DNA of 38,065 nucleotides from QHXQ01 sp036389375 (GCA_036389375.1 DASVQA010000128.1:1-38065); one strand, 5' to 3'. Counted from the first letter of the stretch, positions 9,655 through 17,852 are shown. Notes: generated by a model from the letters alone, not told the origin. Translations and numbers: made by a program.

Positions 9655-10552
9655 GCGCGCGTGGCTGTTGTCGAGCCTGTGCGTCGTGTTGTCGTTGTGC
9701 GCGTGTGCGCAGCAGCGTGCACAAGCGCCAGCAGCCGGCGCGCAAGCAGCACAGCCGGCACAGGCGCAAGCGTCGCCCGCGCCGGCCGCGCCGCAGATGC
9801 CTATTGCTTTGACCGAGCGCCACGTCCTGCGCGTGTGCGCCGACCCGAACAATCTGCCGTTCTCGAACGAGCGCGGCGAAGGCTTGGAGAACAAGCTGGC
9901 CGAACTCGTCGCGCGCGATCTCGGCGCGCAGGTCGAATATACGTGGTGGGCGCAGCGGCGCGGCTTCTTCCGCAACACGCTGAAGGCGGGCGCGTGCGAC
10001 GTGGTGATGGGCGTGCCCGCAGCCTTCGAACTGGCGCTCACGACCAGCCCTTACTATCGCTCAACTTACGTCTTCGTCTCGCGCACGGCGCGCAAACTCG
10101 ATCTGCATTCGTTCGACGACCCCATTTTGCGCGAACTCAAGATCGGCGTGCAGATGATCGGCGACGATTTCGCCAACACGCCGCCCGCGCACGCGCTCGC
10201 CAACCGGCACATCCTGCAAAACGTGCAAGGCTACATGATCTACGGCGACTACCGCGAAGCGAATCCGCCCGCGCGCATCATCACGGCGGTTGAACGCGGC
10301 GAGATAGACACGGCCATCGTCTGGGGCCCGCTCGGCGGCTACTTCGCCCGCCACGCCCGCACGCCGCTCGCGGTCGTGCCCGTCACGCCGCAGATCGATC
10401 AGCCGTTCCTGCCGTTCGTCTACGACATCTCGGTTGGCGTCCGGCGCGGCGAACAGGAGTTTAGGGACAAGCTCGACGAGATTCTCACGCGCCGCCGGCC
10501 CGAGATCGACAAACTGCTCGACGATTACGGCGTACCGCAGGTGAAGGGTTGA
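9635..10552 (+). CDS. xoxJ: XoxJ/MoxJ-like periplasmic solute-binding protein of the PQQ dehydrogenase
   Basis: An extracellular solute-binding fold associated with quinoprotein dehydrogenases (XoxJ/MxaJ group), thought to help activate or mature the dehydrogenase rather than import a solute. A signal peptide ends in a Cys-rich lipobox-like segment (LSLCAC) and is followed by an Ala/Gln/Pro linker. The binding-protein core starts at about residue 60 (HVLRVCADPNNLPFSNERGEG), with further typical blocks CDVVMGVPAAFELALTTSPYYRS and EIDTAIVWGPLGGYFA. The ATG lies inside the end of the dehydrogenase gene, with GGGGG about 8 bases upstream, so translation is probably coupled. No ABC permease or ATPase is nearby, which fits the accessory role. 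Confidence 0.87.
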   Translation: MSSRSRRRAWLLSSLCVVLSLCACAQQRAQAPAAGAQAAQPAQAQASPAPAAPQMPIALTERHVLRVCADPNNLPFSNERGEGLENKLAELVARDLGAQVEYTWWAQRRGFFRNTLKAGACDVVMGVPAAFELALTTSPYYRSTYVFVSRTARKLDLHSFDDPILRELKIGVQMIGDDFANTPPAHALANRHILQNVQGYMIYGDYREANPPARIITAVERGEIDTAIVWGPLGGYFARHARTPLAVVPVTPQIDQPFLPFVYDISVGVRRGEQEFRDKLDEILTRRRPEIDKLLDDYGVPQVKG

Positions 10553-10591
10553 GGGATGAACAGGAACTACTCGATGAGGCGGAGGGGCACA

Positions 10592-11203
10592 ATGAAGGGA
10601 GCATGGCAACAGTTGAACGACCGGCGGCCGCTGCGCCGCGCCTGTCTCAGCCTCCGGCCCGCAGCCCTCATCCCGCTTCTCTGTCTGCTGTTGTGCGGCT
10701 CGTGTGCGCGGGAGCGGCGCGAGTTTCGGCAAGCGCCACCGGCCGCGCGGCTCGACACGGTGGCGGGCAGTGAACTGAGTCCCGGTCAACCGCTGCCCAC
10801 ACCGCCGACGAAGAACGCGGCCGAAGAGAGCGCCTACGCCGTCAACGAAGGCAAGCGCCTCTTTGATCAGTACAACTGTACGGGCTGCCACTTTCACGGC
10901 GGCGGCGGCATCGGCCCGCCTCTGATGGATCAGAAGTGGATTTACGGCAGCGACCCGGCGAACGTCTTCCAGACCATCATCGAAGGGCGACCAAACGGCA
11001 TGCCCTCGTTCCGCCAGAAGATTCCCGACGCGCAGGTCTGGCAACTCGTCGGCTACGTGCGCGCCTTAAGCGGGCAACTGCCAAAGGACGTGTCGCCCAC
11101 GCGCGACGACCATCTGAGCGCGCACAGCAGCGAGCAGCGCACCGAACAACGCGGGCCCGTCGCTACGGGCGGCAACCCCAAGTCGGCGGAGCAGTCGCAT
11201 TGA
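10592..11203 (+). CDS. Cytochrome c lipoprotein, XoxG-like electron acceptor
   Basis: A single-heme c-type cytochrome with the motif CTGCH, followed by HGGGGIGPPL. A distal Met is likely in GRPNGMPSF. From its place after xoxF and xoxJ it is the probable electron acceptor of the dehydrogenase. I prefer the ATG at 10592 (203 aa) because GGAGGGG lies 5 to 6 bases upstream. In-frame ATGs at 10556 and 10574 would add 12 or 6 residues and have poorer ribosome sites. The signal sequence is long and Arg-rich, ending LLCGSCARE, a plausible lipobox. The C-terminal 40 residues are hydrophilic and look disordered. The stop overlaps the start of oxidase subunit II by 4 bases, physically joining the dehydrogenase block to the oxidase block. 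Confidence 0.87.
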   Translation: MKGAWQQLNDRRPLRRACLSLRPAALIPLLCLLLCGSCARERREFRQAPPAARLDTVAGSELSPGQPLPTPPTKNAAEESAYAVNEGKRLFDQYNCTGCHFHGGGGIGPPLMDQKWIYGSDPANVFQTIIEGRPNGMPSFRQKIPDAQVWQLVGYVRALSGQLPKDVSPTRDDHLSAHSSEQRTEQRGPVATGGNPKSAEQSH

Positions 11204-12276
11204 CAACGCAGCCCACACATCTCCGGTCATACTTGCTGCGCGCGGGCGCGGCGCTCGCCTGCTTGAGTCTCGCGGCGTGTCGCGGCGGCGTGCAATCGGT
11301 GATTGACCCGACGGGGCCGCAGGCCGAGCGCATCAGCAAACTCTGGTGGCTGTTCTTCTACGTCTGCACGGCCGTTTTCGTGCTCGTGCTCGTGGCGCTC
11401 GCGCTGGCGCTCAGGCGCACGCGCCAGTGGTGGCGCGACGAGACCGTGTCGGCGCGCGACGTGACGGAACTGCCGATGCTCAACCCCGCGCCCGAAGGCG
11501 AGCGGCGCATGACCAACGTGATCATCGGCGCGGTCGCCGCGACGGGCGTGATCCTGTTCGTCTTCCTGATCGCAAGTTTTTCGACCGGGCGGGCGCTCTC
11601 CGCGCGGCTGGCAGAGCAGAACGCGGTCACGATTGAAGTGACGGGGCAGCAATGGTGGTGGCAGGTGCGCTATCTCGATCAGAACGCGCCGAACATCTTC
11701 ACGACGGCGAACGAGATACACATCCCCGTCGGTCTGCCCGTCACGCTCAAACTGCAATCGGTGGACGTGAATCATAGTTTCTGGGTGCCGAATCTGAGCG
11801 GCAAGAAGGATTTGATTCCGGGCAAGCAGACGATCATGTGGCTGCAAGCCGACCGCGCGGGTCTCTATCGCGGCCAGTGCGCGGAGTATTGCGGGCTGCA
11901 ACACGCGCACATGGCGCTCTACGTTGTGGCCGAGCCGGTCGAACAGTTCAACGCGTGGCTCGCCGCGCAGCGCGCAGCGGCCGCGCAGCCCACGAGCGAG
12001 CAGCAGCAGCGCGGGCAGCAGGTCTTTCTGCACGCGCCCTGCATTATGTGTCACACGATCAGGGGCACACCCGCGGGCGCAAGCCTCGGGCCCGACCTGA
12101 CGCACATCGCCAGCCGGCAGACCATCGCCGCCGGGACGCTGCCGAACACGCGCGGCCACCTCTCCGGCTGGGTCGTGGACGCGCAAGGGATCAAGCCCGG
12201 CACGCGCATGCCAGCGAACAATCTGTCGGCCGAAGACCTGCAAGCCTTGTTGGACTATCTGCAAAGCTTGAAGTGA
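11200..12276 (+). CDS. coxB: caa3-type cytochrome c oxidase subunit II with fused cytochrome c domain
   Basis: Carries the CuA center that receives electrons from cytochrome c. I place the start at TTG 11200 (358 aa), in a 4-base overlap with the preceding stop and with GGAG 8 bases upstream; longer in-frame starts lie inside the cytochrome gene. The N-terminus is a lipoprotein signal (LSLAAC). Two membrane helices follow (WWLFFYVCTAVFVLVLVALA and NVIIGAVAATGVILFVFLIA). The CuA ligands are complete: H192, C227, E229, C231, H235 and M238 (GQCAEYCGLQHAHM). After about residue 260 comes a cytochrome c domain with CIMCH (C281, C284, H285) and axial Met M337 (GTRMPA). The fusion means the oxidase can take electrons through its own heme c. 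Confidence 0.93.
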   Translation: MTTQPTHLRSYLLRAGAALACLSLAACRGGVQSVIDPTGPQAERISKLWWLFFYVCTAVFVLVLVALALALRRTRQWWRDETVSARDVTELPMLNPAPEGERRMTNVIIGAVAATGVILFVFLIASFSTGRALSARLAEQNAVTIEVTGQQWWWQVRYLDQNAPNIFTTANEIHIPVGLPVTLKLQSVDVNHSFWVPNLSGKKDLIPGKQTIMWLQADRAGLYRGQCAEYCGLQHAHMALYVVAEPVEQFNAWLAAQRAAAAQPTSEQQQRGQQVFLHAPCIMCHTIRGTPAGASLGPDLTHIASRQTIAAGTLPNTRGHLSGWVVDAQGIKPGTRMPANNLSAEDLQALLDYLQSLK

Positions 12277-12344
12277 GGTGGGCTCGTGCGCCCGCGTGCG
12301 TGTTGGTTCGCAGCGCTTCGTAGTTAAAGCTTCAGGAGCATTGA

Positions 12345-14402
12345 GTGGCGGAGCAAACACAAGAGCAGCGGAAAGAGTTGGAGACGGCGCTGGCGCGCAA
12401 CCCCGAACTGGCCAAGCAGCGCGTGCAAACGGGTGTGCGCGAACTGGACGAGGCGGCCGACCGACGCGAACTGGCGCGCACGTGGGCGAAGGGGCGCGGT
12501 CTCTACGCGTGGCTGACGAACACGGAGCATAAGGTCATCGCCACGCGCTATATCGTCACGTCGTTCATCTTCTTTCTGCTCGGCGGCATCGAGGCGGCCG
12601 TTATGCGGCTGCAACTTGCGCGCCCTGAGAGCCGCGTCGTCGGGCCCGACCTCTACAACCAGATTTTCACCGTGCATGGCACGACGATGATGTTTCTGTT
12701 CGCCGTGCCCATCATGGAGGGCATGGCGCTCTACCTCGTGCCGTTGATGATCGGCACGCGCAACGTCGCCTTCCCGCGCATGAACGCCTATGGCTATTTC
12801 ACCTTCCTGTTCGGTGGTCTCTTTCTCTACGGCGGCTTCCTCTTAAACGTCGGCCCGGATACCGGCTGGTTCTCTTACGTGCCGCTTGCGGGGCCCGCCT
12901 ACTCGCCCGGCAAGCGCGTGGACATCTGGGCGCAGATGATCACGTTCACGGAGATCGCGGCGCTCGTCGGCGCGGTCGAGATCATCGTCACCGTCTTTAA
13001 GCAGCGCGCGGTCGGGATGTCGCTCAATCGCATTCCGCTCTTTGTCTGGGCGCAGACGATCACGGCCTTCATGATCATCTTCGCCATGCCGGCGGTCATG
13101 CTGGCGAGCAGTTTTCTCGCCTCCGACCGGCTCATCGATACGCACTTCTTCAACCCGGCGGAAGGCGGCGACGCCTTGCTCTATCAACACGTCTTCTGGT
13201 TCTTCGGCCACCCGGAGGTCTACATCATCTTTATTCCGGCGCTTGGCTTCGTCTCAAGCATCGTCGTCGCCTTCGCGCGCCGGAAGATATTCGGCTACAC
13301 GCCGCTCGTGCTGTCGCTCATCGCCACCGCCTTTCTCGGCTTCGGGCTGTGGGTGCATCACATGTTCGCCACGCCCCTGCCGCAACTCGGTCAGAGTTTC
13401 TTCACGGGCGCTTCGATGATGATCGCTATTCCTTCGGGCATCCAAATCTTCTGCTGGCTGGCGACGCTCTGGGGCGGCAAGATTCGCTTGAAGACGCCGC
13501 TCCTGTTCGTCATCGGCTTTATCGTCATCTTCGTGCTTGGCGGCCTGACCGGCGTGATGCTCGCGTCCGTGCCGCTCGACCTGCAAGTCCACGACACTTA
13601 TTTCGTCGTCGCGCATTTCCACTACGTCCTCATCGGCGGCGCGGTCTTCCCGCTGTTCGGCGCGTTCTACTACTGGCTGCCCAAGATGACGGGGCGCATG
13701 CTGAGCGAGCGCGCCGGCCGGTGGAACTTCTGGCTCATGTTCATCGGCTTCAACCTCGTTTTCTTCCCCATGCACCAACTCGGGCTGAAGGGCATGACGC
13801 GGCGCATCTACACTTATCTGCCGGAGACGGGCTGGGGCAGCCTGAACCTTGTCGCCTCGGCCGGCGCGCTCATCATGACGGCGGGCGTCGCGGTCTTCAT
13901 CCTCAATTTCCTCTGGGCGCGCAGGCGCGGCGAGGTGGCGGGCGACAATCCGTGGCACGCGGAGGGGCTTGAATGGTCAACCGCGTCGCCGCCCGCCGAC
14001 TACAACTTTGTGTACCTGCCGACCGTGCAGGGGCGCTACGCGCTCTGGGAGGCGCAGCCGGACGCGCCGGTCGTCGTCGGCCTCAAGACCGACTGCCGCG
14101 AGGTGTTGGTCACAAGCGTGCTCGACGCCGAGCCGGGTCACATCTATCAACTGCCCGGCCCGTCCATCTGGCCGCTGATGCTCGCCATCGCAACGGCCGT
14201 CCCGTTCTCCTTCGGCATCTTCACGCCCAAGGCGTTCGCCGTCGGCGCGGTACTCGCCTTCGCCGCCTTCTTCGGCTGGTTCTGGTCGAACCCTGATTCG
14301 GAGAACGCGGAGATGCGGCGGACGGTCGCGCCAGAGCCGCCGCGCACGTCTGCGCCGGCAGACGCAGCGCGCCCGCCGCGCCCCGTCGAGGAGGGAGCAT
14401 GA
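12345..14402 (+). CDS. coxA: Cytochrome c oxidase subunit I with non-canonical proton channels
   Basis: Heme-copper O2 reductase core subunit, 685 aa, GTG start with AGGAG six bases upstream. Catalytic residues are intact: CuB ligands H289, H338 and H339, the cross-linking Y293 in GHPEVY, and heme ligands H424 and H426 (VAHFHYV). E291 matches the Glu286 of A1-type oxidases (Rhodobacter numbering). Unexpectedly, the D-channel Asp132 position is N140 (GTRNVAFPRMN) and the K-channel Lys362 position is Q367 (PSGIQIFCW); the 76-residue spacing from E291 matches the reference exactly. After the usual 12 helices there is a soluble segment and two extra helices (WPLMLAIATAVPFSFGIF; FAVGAVLAFAAFFGWFW), as in other caa3 enzymes. 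Overlaps coxC by ATGA. Function as an oxidase is secure; proton pumping is doubtful. Confidence 0.95.
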   Translation: MAEQTQEQRKELETALARNPELAKQRVQTGVRELDEAADRRELARTWAKGRGLYAWLTNTEHKVIATRYIVTSFIFFLLGGIEAAVMRLQLARPESRVVGPDLYNQIFTVHGTTMMFLFAVPIMEGMALYLVPLMIGTRNVAFPRMNAYGYFTFLFGGLFLYGGFLLNVGPDTGWFSYVPLAGPAYSPGKRVDIWAQMITFTEIAALVGAVEIIVTVFKQRAVGMSLNRIPLFVWAQTITAFMIIFAMPAVMLASSFLASDRLIDTHFFNPAEGGDALLYQHVFWFFGHPEVYIIFIPALGFVSSIVVAFARRKIFGYTPLVLSLIATAFLGFGLWVHHMFATPLPQLGQSFFTGASMMIAIPSGIQIFCWLATLWGGKIRLKTPLLFVIGFIVIFVLGGLTGVMLASVPLDLQVHDTYFVVAHFHYVLIGGAVFPLFGAFYYWLPKMTGRMLSERAGRWNFWLMFIGFNLVFFPMHQLGLKGMTRRIYTYLPETGWGSLNLVASAGALIMTAGVAVFILNFLWARRRGEVAGDNPWHAEGLEWSTASPPADYNFVYLPTVQGRYALWEAQPDAPVVVGLKTDCREVLVTSVLDAEPGHIYQLPGPSIWPLMLAIATAVPFSFGIFTPKAFAVGAVLAFAAFFGWFWSNPDSENAEMRRTVAPEPPRTSAPADAARPPRPVEEGA

Positions 14403-15031
14403 GCGCCGTGCGCCGCAACGTGATCGACGTATCGGAGATGCCGCACCACACGTTCGACGTGGGCGAGCCGGTCTGGTGGGGCAACTGGGGCCTGCTTGCC
14501 ATCGAGACGACGATGTTCGGCATCGTCGTCGCCACCTACTTTTATCTCCGGCAGAACTATCAACTCTGGCCGCCGCCGCTTTCGACCTCGCCGCAACCCT
14601 TCGACTCGCTGCCCGACCTGACGGCGGCGACCGCCAACGTCGTCCTGCTCCTGCTGAGTTGCCTGCCGATGATCTGGGCCGATCTATCGGCGCGGCGCGG
14701 CAATCAGCGCGGGGCGCAGATCGCGCTCGTGCTCTGCCTTGCCTTTGGCGTGGCCTCGATGGTGCTGCGCGCTTACGAGTTCCGGGCCGTGAAGTTTCGC
14801 TGGGATGCGAACGCCTACGGGTCAATCGTCTGGTTCACGCTGGGGCTGCACGCAGCGCACCTGTTGACGACGACGCTCGAAGCGTTCCTGTTGACGACGT
14901 GGGCCTGGCTGCGCGAGTTCGATATGAAGCATCGCGTGGACATCACGGTCGTCGCGGTCTACTGGTACTGGGTGGTCATCGTCTGGCTGCCGCTCTACGC
15001 AATGCTCTACTTCGTGCCGCGCTTGGGCTGA
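14399..15031 (+). CDS. coxC: Cytochrome c oxidase subunit III
   Basis: Membrane subunit III of the caa3 oxidase, 210 aa with five predicted helices, the short form common in bacterial caa3 and quinol oxidases. Recognisable blocks are WGNWGLLAIETTMFG near the N-terminus, FTLGLHAAHLLTTTLEAF in the fourth helix, and VAVYWYWVVIVWLPLYAMLY in the last. It starts within the ATGA overlap with coxA, so the two are translationally coupled. It probably stabilises subunit I. It contains no redox cofactor. Confidence 0.92.
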   Translation: MSAVRRNVIDVSEMPHHTFDVGEPVWWGNWGLLAIETTMFGIVVATYFYLRQNYQLWPPPLSTSPQPFDSLPDLTAATANVVLLLLSCLPMIWADLSARRGNQRGAQIALVLCLAFGVASMVLRAYEFRAVKFRWDANAYGSIVWFTLGLHAAHLLTTTLEAFLLTTWAWLREFDMKHRVDITVVAVYWYWVVIVWLPLYAMLYFVPRLG

Positions 15032-15046
15032 ACAGGGGAATGGAAA

Positions 15047-15421
15047 GTGGCTGAAGCTGACCGCAGGTTGATGCGTTATAGCGAAGTGCTCACGCTGTGG
15101 GCGGGCGTACTGATTGCGCCCGTCGCGTGGGCCTTGCAGATGCAAGCCTCCTACCTGCTCGTGCAGCCAGCCTGCATGTCGGGGCGCAACACTTCGCTCC
15201 ATCTCGTCACGCTCGTTGCCTTACTGTGTGCGCTCGGCGGCGGTTTTATCTCTTGGCGCTGCCGGGAACGGGCCGGGCGCGCGTGGCCCGACGATGCGGG
15301 CGGCCCGCAGCCGCGCAGTAACTTCATGGCCACGCTCGGTCTGTTGCTGAGCGCCATGTTCTTCCTCGTCATAGTCGCGCAGGGCCTCGCAAGTTTTGTG
15401 CTGCACCCGTGTCAGCCGTGA
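15047..15421 (+). CDS. Small membrane protein of the oxidase cluster (124 aa)
   Basis: I do not recognise a family. It starts at GTG 15047, with GGAA just upstream. Three hydrophobic segments are visible: LTLWAGVLIAPVAWALQMQA, LHLVTLVALLCALGGGFISW and FMATLGLLLSAMFFLVIVAQ, with a basic loop after the second. It ends in LHPCQP, and a second Cys-containing segment is VQPACM. Its place between subunit III and CtaG is where small subunit IV genes sit in other caa3 operons, so an accessory subunit is a reasonable guess. It has no sequence resemblance to the classic CoxIV that I can see. Confidence 0.75.
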   Translation: MAEADRRLMRYSEVLTLWAGVLIAPVAWALQMQASYLLVQPACMSGRNTSLHLVTLVALLCALGGGFISWRCRERAGRAWPDDAGGPQPRSNFMATLGLLLSAMFFLVIVAQGLASFVLHPCQP

Positions 15422-16377
15422 GCGATAAGCGCATGAAACGATCTGCCGGCACGATCATGCTGCTGCTCGCGTGCGCGCCTGCCGTGCTCGCGCACAACGG
15501 CAGACCGCACACTTGGCACGATCTGGCCCGCGCGTGGAGCTTCGAGCCGGGCGTGGTCGCGGCGCTCGCGCTCTCAGGCGCTCTGTACTGGCTTGGCGTG
15601 CGGCGCATGTGGCGCGAGGCGGGCCGCGAAGGGGCGCGGCGCGGCGGCGGCGTGCAGCGTTGGGAGGCGTGGTGTTACGCGGGCGGGTGGTTCTCCCTGT
15701 TCGTCGCGCTCGTTTCGCCGCTCCACCCCTGGGGGCGCGTGCTGTTCTCGGCGCACATGACGCAGCACGAGGTCTTGATGCTGGTGGCTGCGCCGCTGCT
15801 CGTGCTGGGCCGGCCGCTCGCGCCGAGCCTGCGCGCGCTGCCGCTTGCGTGGGCGCGCGCCGCCGGGCGTCTGACCAGACGCGCGTGGTGGCAGCGCGTG
15901 TGGCGCATCATGACGCAGCCCTTCGTCGCGTGGCTGATACACGCGGTTGCGCTGTGGGTCTGGCACGTGCCGACGCTCTTTCAAGCCGTGCTCACCTACG
16001 AGTGGGTACACACGCTGCAACATCTGAGTTTCTTCCTGTCGGCGCTGCTGTTCTGGTGGGCTTTGCTCTACGGCCGGCAGGGCGCGCTCGGCTACGGCGT
16101 GGGCGTGCTCTATCTGTTCACGACGGCGCTTCATAGCGGACTGCTCGGCGCGCTCATCACGTTCGCCACGAGCGTCTGGTATCCGGCTTACGCGCACACG
16201 ACCGCGTCGTGGGGGCTGTCGCCGCTTGAAGATCAGCAACTCGGCGGTCTCATCATGTGGATACCGGCCGGATTAGTTTACGTCGTGGCGGGGCTGGCGC
16301 TCTTTGCCGGTTGGCTGCGCGCAGCCGAGGCGCGCGTGCTGAAGCGCGAACAGCGGGCCGCGCTGGTGAAAGGATAA
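15418..16377 (+). CDS. ctaG: CtaG-type caa3 oxidase assembly protein
   Basis: Polytopic membrane protein of the caa3_CtaG family, needed for assembly (CuB insertion) of caa3 oxidases in Bacillus. It has six to seven helices with characteristic His-rich blocks: LAHNGRPHTWHDL near the N-terminus, FSAHMTQHEVLMLVAAPLLVLGRPL in the middle, LWVWHVPTLFQ, and LHSGLLGALITF. The His and Met residues are likely copper ligands. I place the start at GTG 15418, overlapping the previous stop by 4 bases (GTGA), giving 319 aa. GTG 15409 or ATG 15433 remain possible. The latter would give a cleaner signal-like N-terminus (MKRSAGTIMLLLACAP). Confidence 0.9.
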   Translation: MSDKRMKRSAGTIMLLLACAPAVLAHNGRPHTWHDLARAWSFEPGVVAALALSGALYWLGVRRMWREAGREGARRGGGVQRWEAWCYAGGWFSLFVALVSPLHPWGRVLFSAHMTQHEVLMLVAAPLLVLGRPLAPSLRALPLAWARAAGRLTRRAWWQRVWRIMTQPFVAWLIHAVALWVWHVPTLFQAVLTYEWVHTLQHLSFFLSALLFWWALLYGRQGALGYGVGVLYLFTTALHSGLLGALITFATSVWYPAYAHTTASWGLSPLEDQQLGGLIMWIPAGLVYVVAGLALFAGWLRAAEARVLKREQRAALVKG

Positions 16378-16385
16378 GTGGCCGG

Positions 16386-16784
16386 ATGCGGGGCAAGGTT
16401 CAAGGCTTGAAACTGTTGGTCGCGGGTGCGCTCATCTGTGCGACGCTCGGCGGGGCGGCGTGCAGTCAGCTTGAGGCGGAGCGCGCCGCCGCCGCGATGA
16501 CCAATGGCGACCCGCAACGCGGGCAAGCCGCCATCACGCGCTACGGCTGCGCGACGTGCCATACCATCCCCGGCATACGCGGCGCGGACGCCCTCGTCGG
16601 CCCGCCGCTCACGCAGATGGCCGGACGCTCCTATATTGCCGGCGTGCTGCCGAACGCGCCCGAAAATATGGTGCGCTGGTTGAAAGACCCGCCGCAGGTC
16701 GACCGCCTGACCGCGATGCCGAACCTCGGCGTCACGGACGCGGACGCGCGCGACATCGCCGCCTACCTCTACACGCTGCGTTGA
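16386..16784 (+). CDS. Small cytochrome c lipoprotein
   Basis: Single-heme cytochrome c of 132 aa with heme motif CATCH followed by TIPGIRGA. The likely axial Met is in LTAMPNLGV, near the usual C-terminal ADARDIAAYLYTLR helix. The signal region LLVAGALICATLGGAACSQ contains a lipobox-like Cys, so the protein is probably anchored to a membrane. It starts 8 bases after ctaG, with AAGGA upstream. It may be a third heme c carrier feeding the oxidase, or a subunit of it. Confidence 0.87.
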   Translation: MRGKVQGLKLLVAGALICATLGGAACSQLEAERAAAAMTNGDPQRGQAAITRYGCATCHTIPGIRGADALVGPPLTQMAGRSYIAGVLPNAPENMVRWLKDPPQVDRLTAMPNLGVTDADARDIAAYLYTLR

Positions 16785-16816
16785 GCGCCGACCGCCGAGA
16801 AGGGAACTGTTGCCCG

Positions 16817-17332
16817 ATGGCCTATGACGAACACGGGACGCTTGAGATCGAGCAGGACTTGCCTTATCAGGAGCGCGCGTGGCGACGCCAGCGCATCTGG
16901 TGGGTGCTGCTGACGCTGTTGCTCATCGCGGCCCTGCTCGGCGTGTTCGGCACGGGCGTGCTCAGCCGCGCCGAAGCGGGCGCGCGCAGCGCGCCGGTCT
17001 GGTTAGAGTACGAGCGGTTCGCGCGCGCACAAGCCGAGACGAACACGCTGCGCTTTCATCTTGCACCGGCGGCGGCGACGAACGGGCAGGTGCGTCTGTG
17101 GCTCAGCCGCGCCTACCTTGAGCACGTGCAGGTCTTGAGCGTGACGCCTGAACCGGCGACGGTCGAGACCGCGCCCGACCGTTTCATCTACATCTTCCCC
17201 GCGCCCGCGCTCAACGCGCCGACCGCCGTCACCTTTCAGCTAGAGCCGGAGCGGCTGGGGCGCTTGCACGGGCAGGCAGGGCTGGACGGCAGCGGTACGG
17301 GGCTTGAGTTCAAACAGCTTGTCTATCCGTAA
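16817..17332 (+). CDS. Membrane-anchored protein of unknown function (171 aa)
   Basis: I do not recognise a family. A short acidic cytoplasmic N-terminus (MAYDEHGTLEIEQDLPYQER) precedes one hydrophobic helix (IWWVLLTLLLIAALLGVFGTGVL). A mainly beta-rich outer domain of about 120 residues follows (TLRFHLAP, VRLWLSRAYLEHVQVLSVTP, AVTFQLEPERLG). There are no Cys residues and no obvious catalytic motif. Spacing to the DUF421 gene is 36 bases and both read the same way, so they probably work together. The start ATG at 16817 has AAGGGAA about 10 bases upstream. Confidence 0.75.
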   Translation: MAYDEHGTLEIEQDLPYQERAWRRQRIWWVLLTLLLIAALLGVFGTGVLSRAEAGARSAPVWLEYERFARAQAETNTLRFHLAPAAATNGQVRLWLSRAYLEHVQVLSVTPEPATVETAPDRFIYIFPAPALNAPTAVTFQLEPERLGRLHGQAGLDGSGTGLEFKQLVYP

Positions 17333-17368
17333 AGGTCAGCGAAGGCGCACGGCGACAAGGAGGGCGCG

Positions 17369-17821
17369 ATGGATTCTGTACTGCGGGCGGTCATCATCTA
17401 CTTTCTGCTGGTCGGTCTCTTTCGCGTCGCCGGGCGGCGCGCGCTCAACGAATTGTCGAGCTTCGAGTTCGTCCTGCTGCTCGTCATCGGCGAAGCGACG
17501 CAGCAGGCCATCCTCGGTAAAGACTATTCGCTCACCAACGCTGCGCTCGTCATCACCACGCTCATCATGCTCAACGTCTGGCTCTCCATCTGGAAGCACC
17601 GCGCGCACGGCGTCAAACGCGTGTTCGACGGCGTGCCGCTCGTCGTCGTGGCGCACGGTCGTCCCTTGCCGGACGTGATGCAGAAGGCGCGCGTCAGCGA
17701 AGACGAGGTCATGGAGGCCGCGCGCGAACTGCAAGGACTGGAACGCATGGCCCAGATCAAGTACGCGGTACTGGAATCGGGCGGCACGATCTCGATCATC
17801 CCGCGCGCCGAGGAGCAATGA
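17369..17821 (+). CDS. DUF421 (YetF/YcaP-like) membrane protein
   Basis: A 150-aa protein of the DUF421 family. Two to three N-terminal helices (LRAVIIYFLLVGLFRVAG; SSFEFVLLLVIGEATQQAILG; VITTLIMLNVWLSIW) are followed by a soluble domain. That domain holds the family's characteristic VFDGVPLVVVAHGRPLPDVM and a C-terminal YAVLESGGTISIIPR. YetF-type proteins are cytoplasmic-membrane proteins whose biochemical role is not settled. AAGGAGG lies at ideal distance from the ATG. It sits between the membrane-anchored unknown and the Nramp-like transporter. Confidence 0.88.
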   Translation: MDSVLRAVIIYFLLVGLFRVAGRRALNELSSFEFVLLLVIGEATQQAILGKDYSLTNAALVITTLIMLNVWLSIWKHRAHGVKRVFDGVPLVVVAHGRPLPDVMQKARVSEDEVMEAARELQGLERMAQIKYAVLESGGTISIIPRAEEQ

Positions 17822-17852
17822 CGGCCGCCCCTTGCGCCGCCGTCCTTAAACC

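Noticed and set aside
10936..11199. A longer form of oxidase subunit II starting upstream
   Set aside because: The extra 88 residues lie inside the cytochrome c gene in another frame and are Arg-rich. The lipoprotein signal fits the TTG start at 11200.
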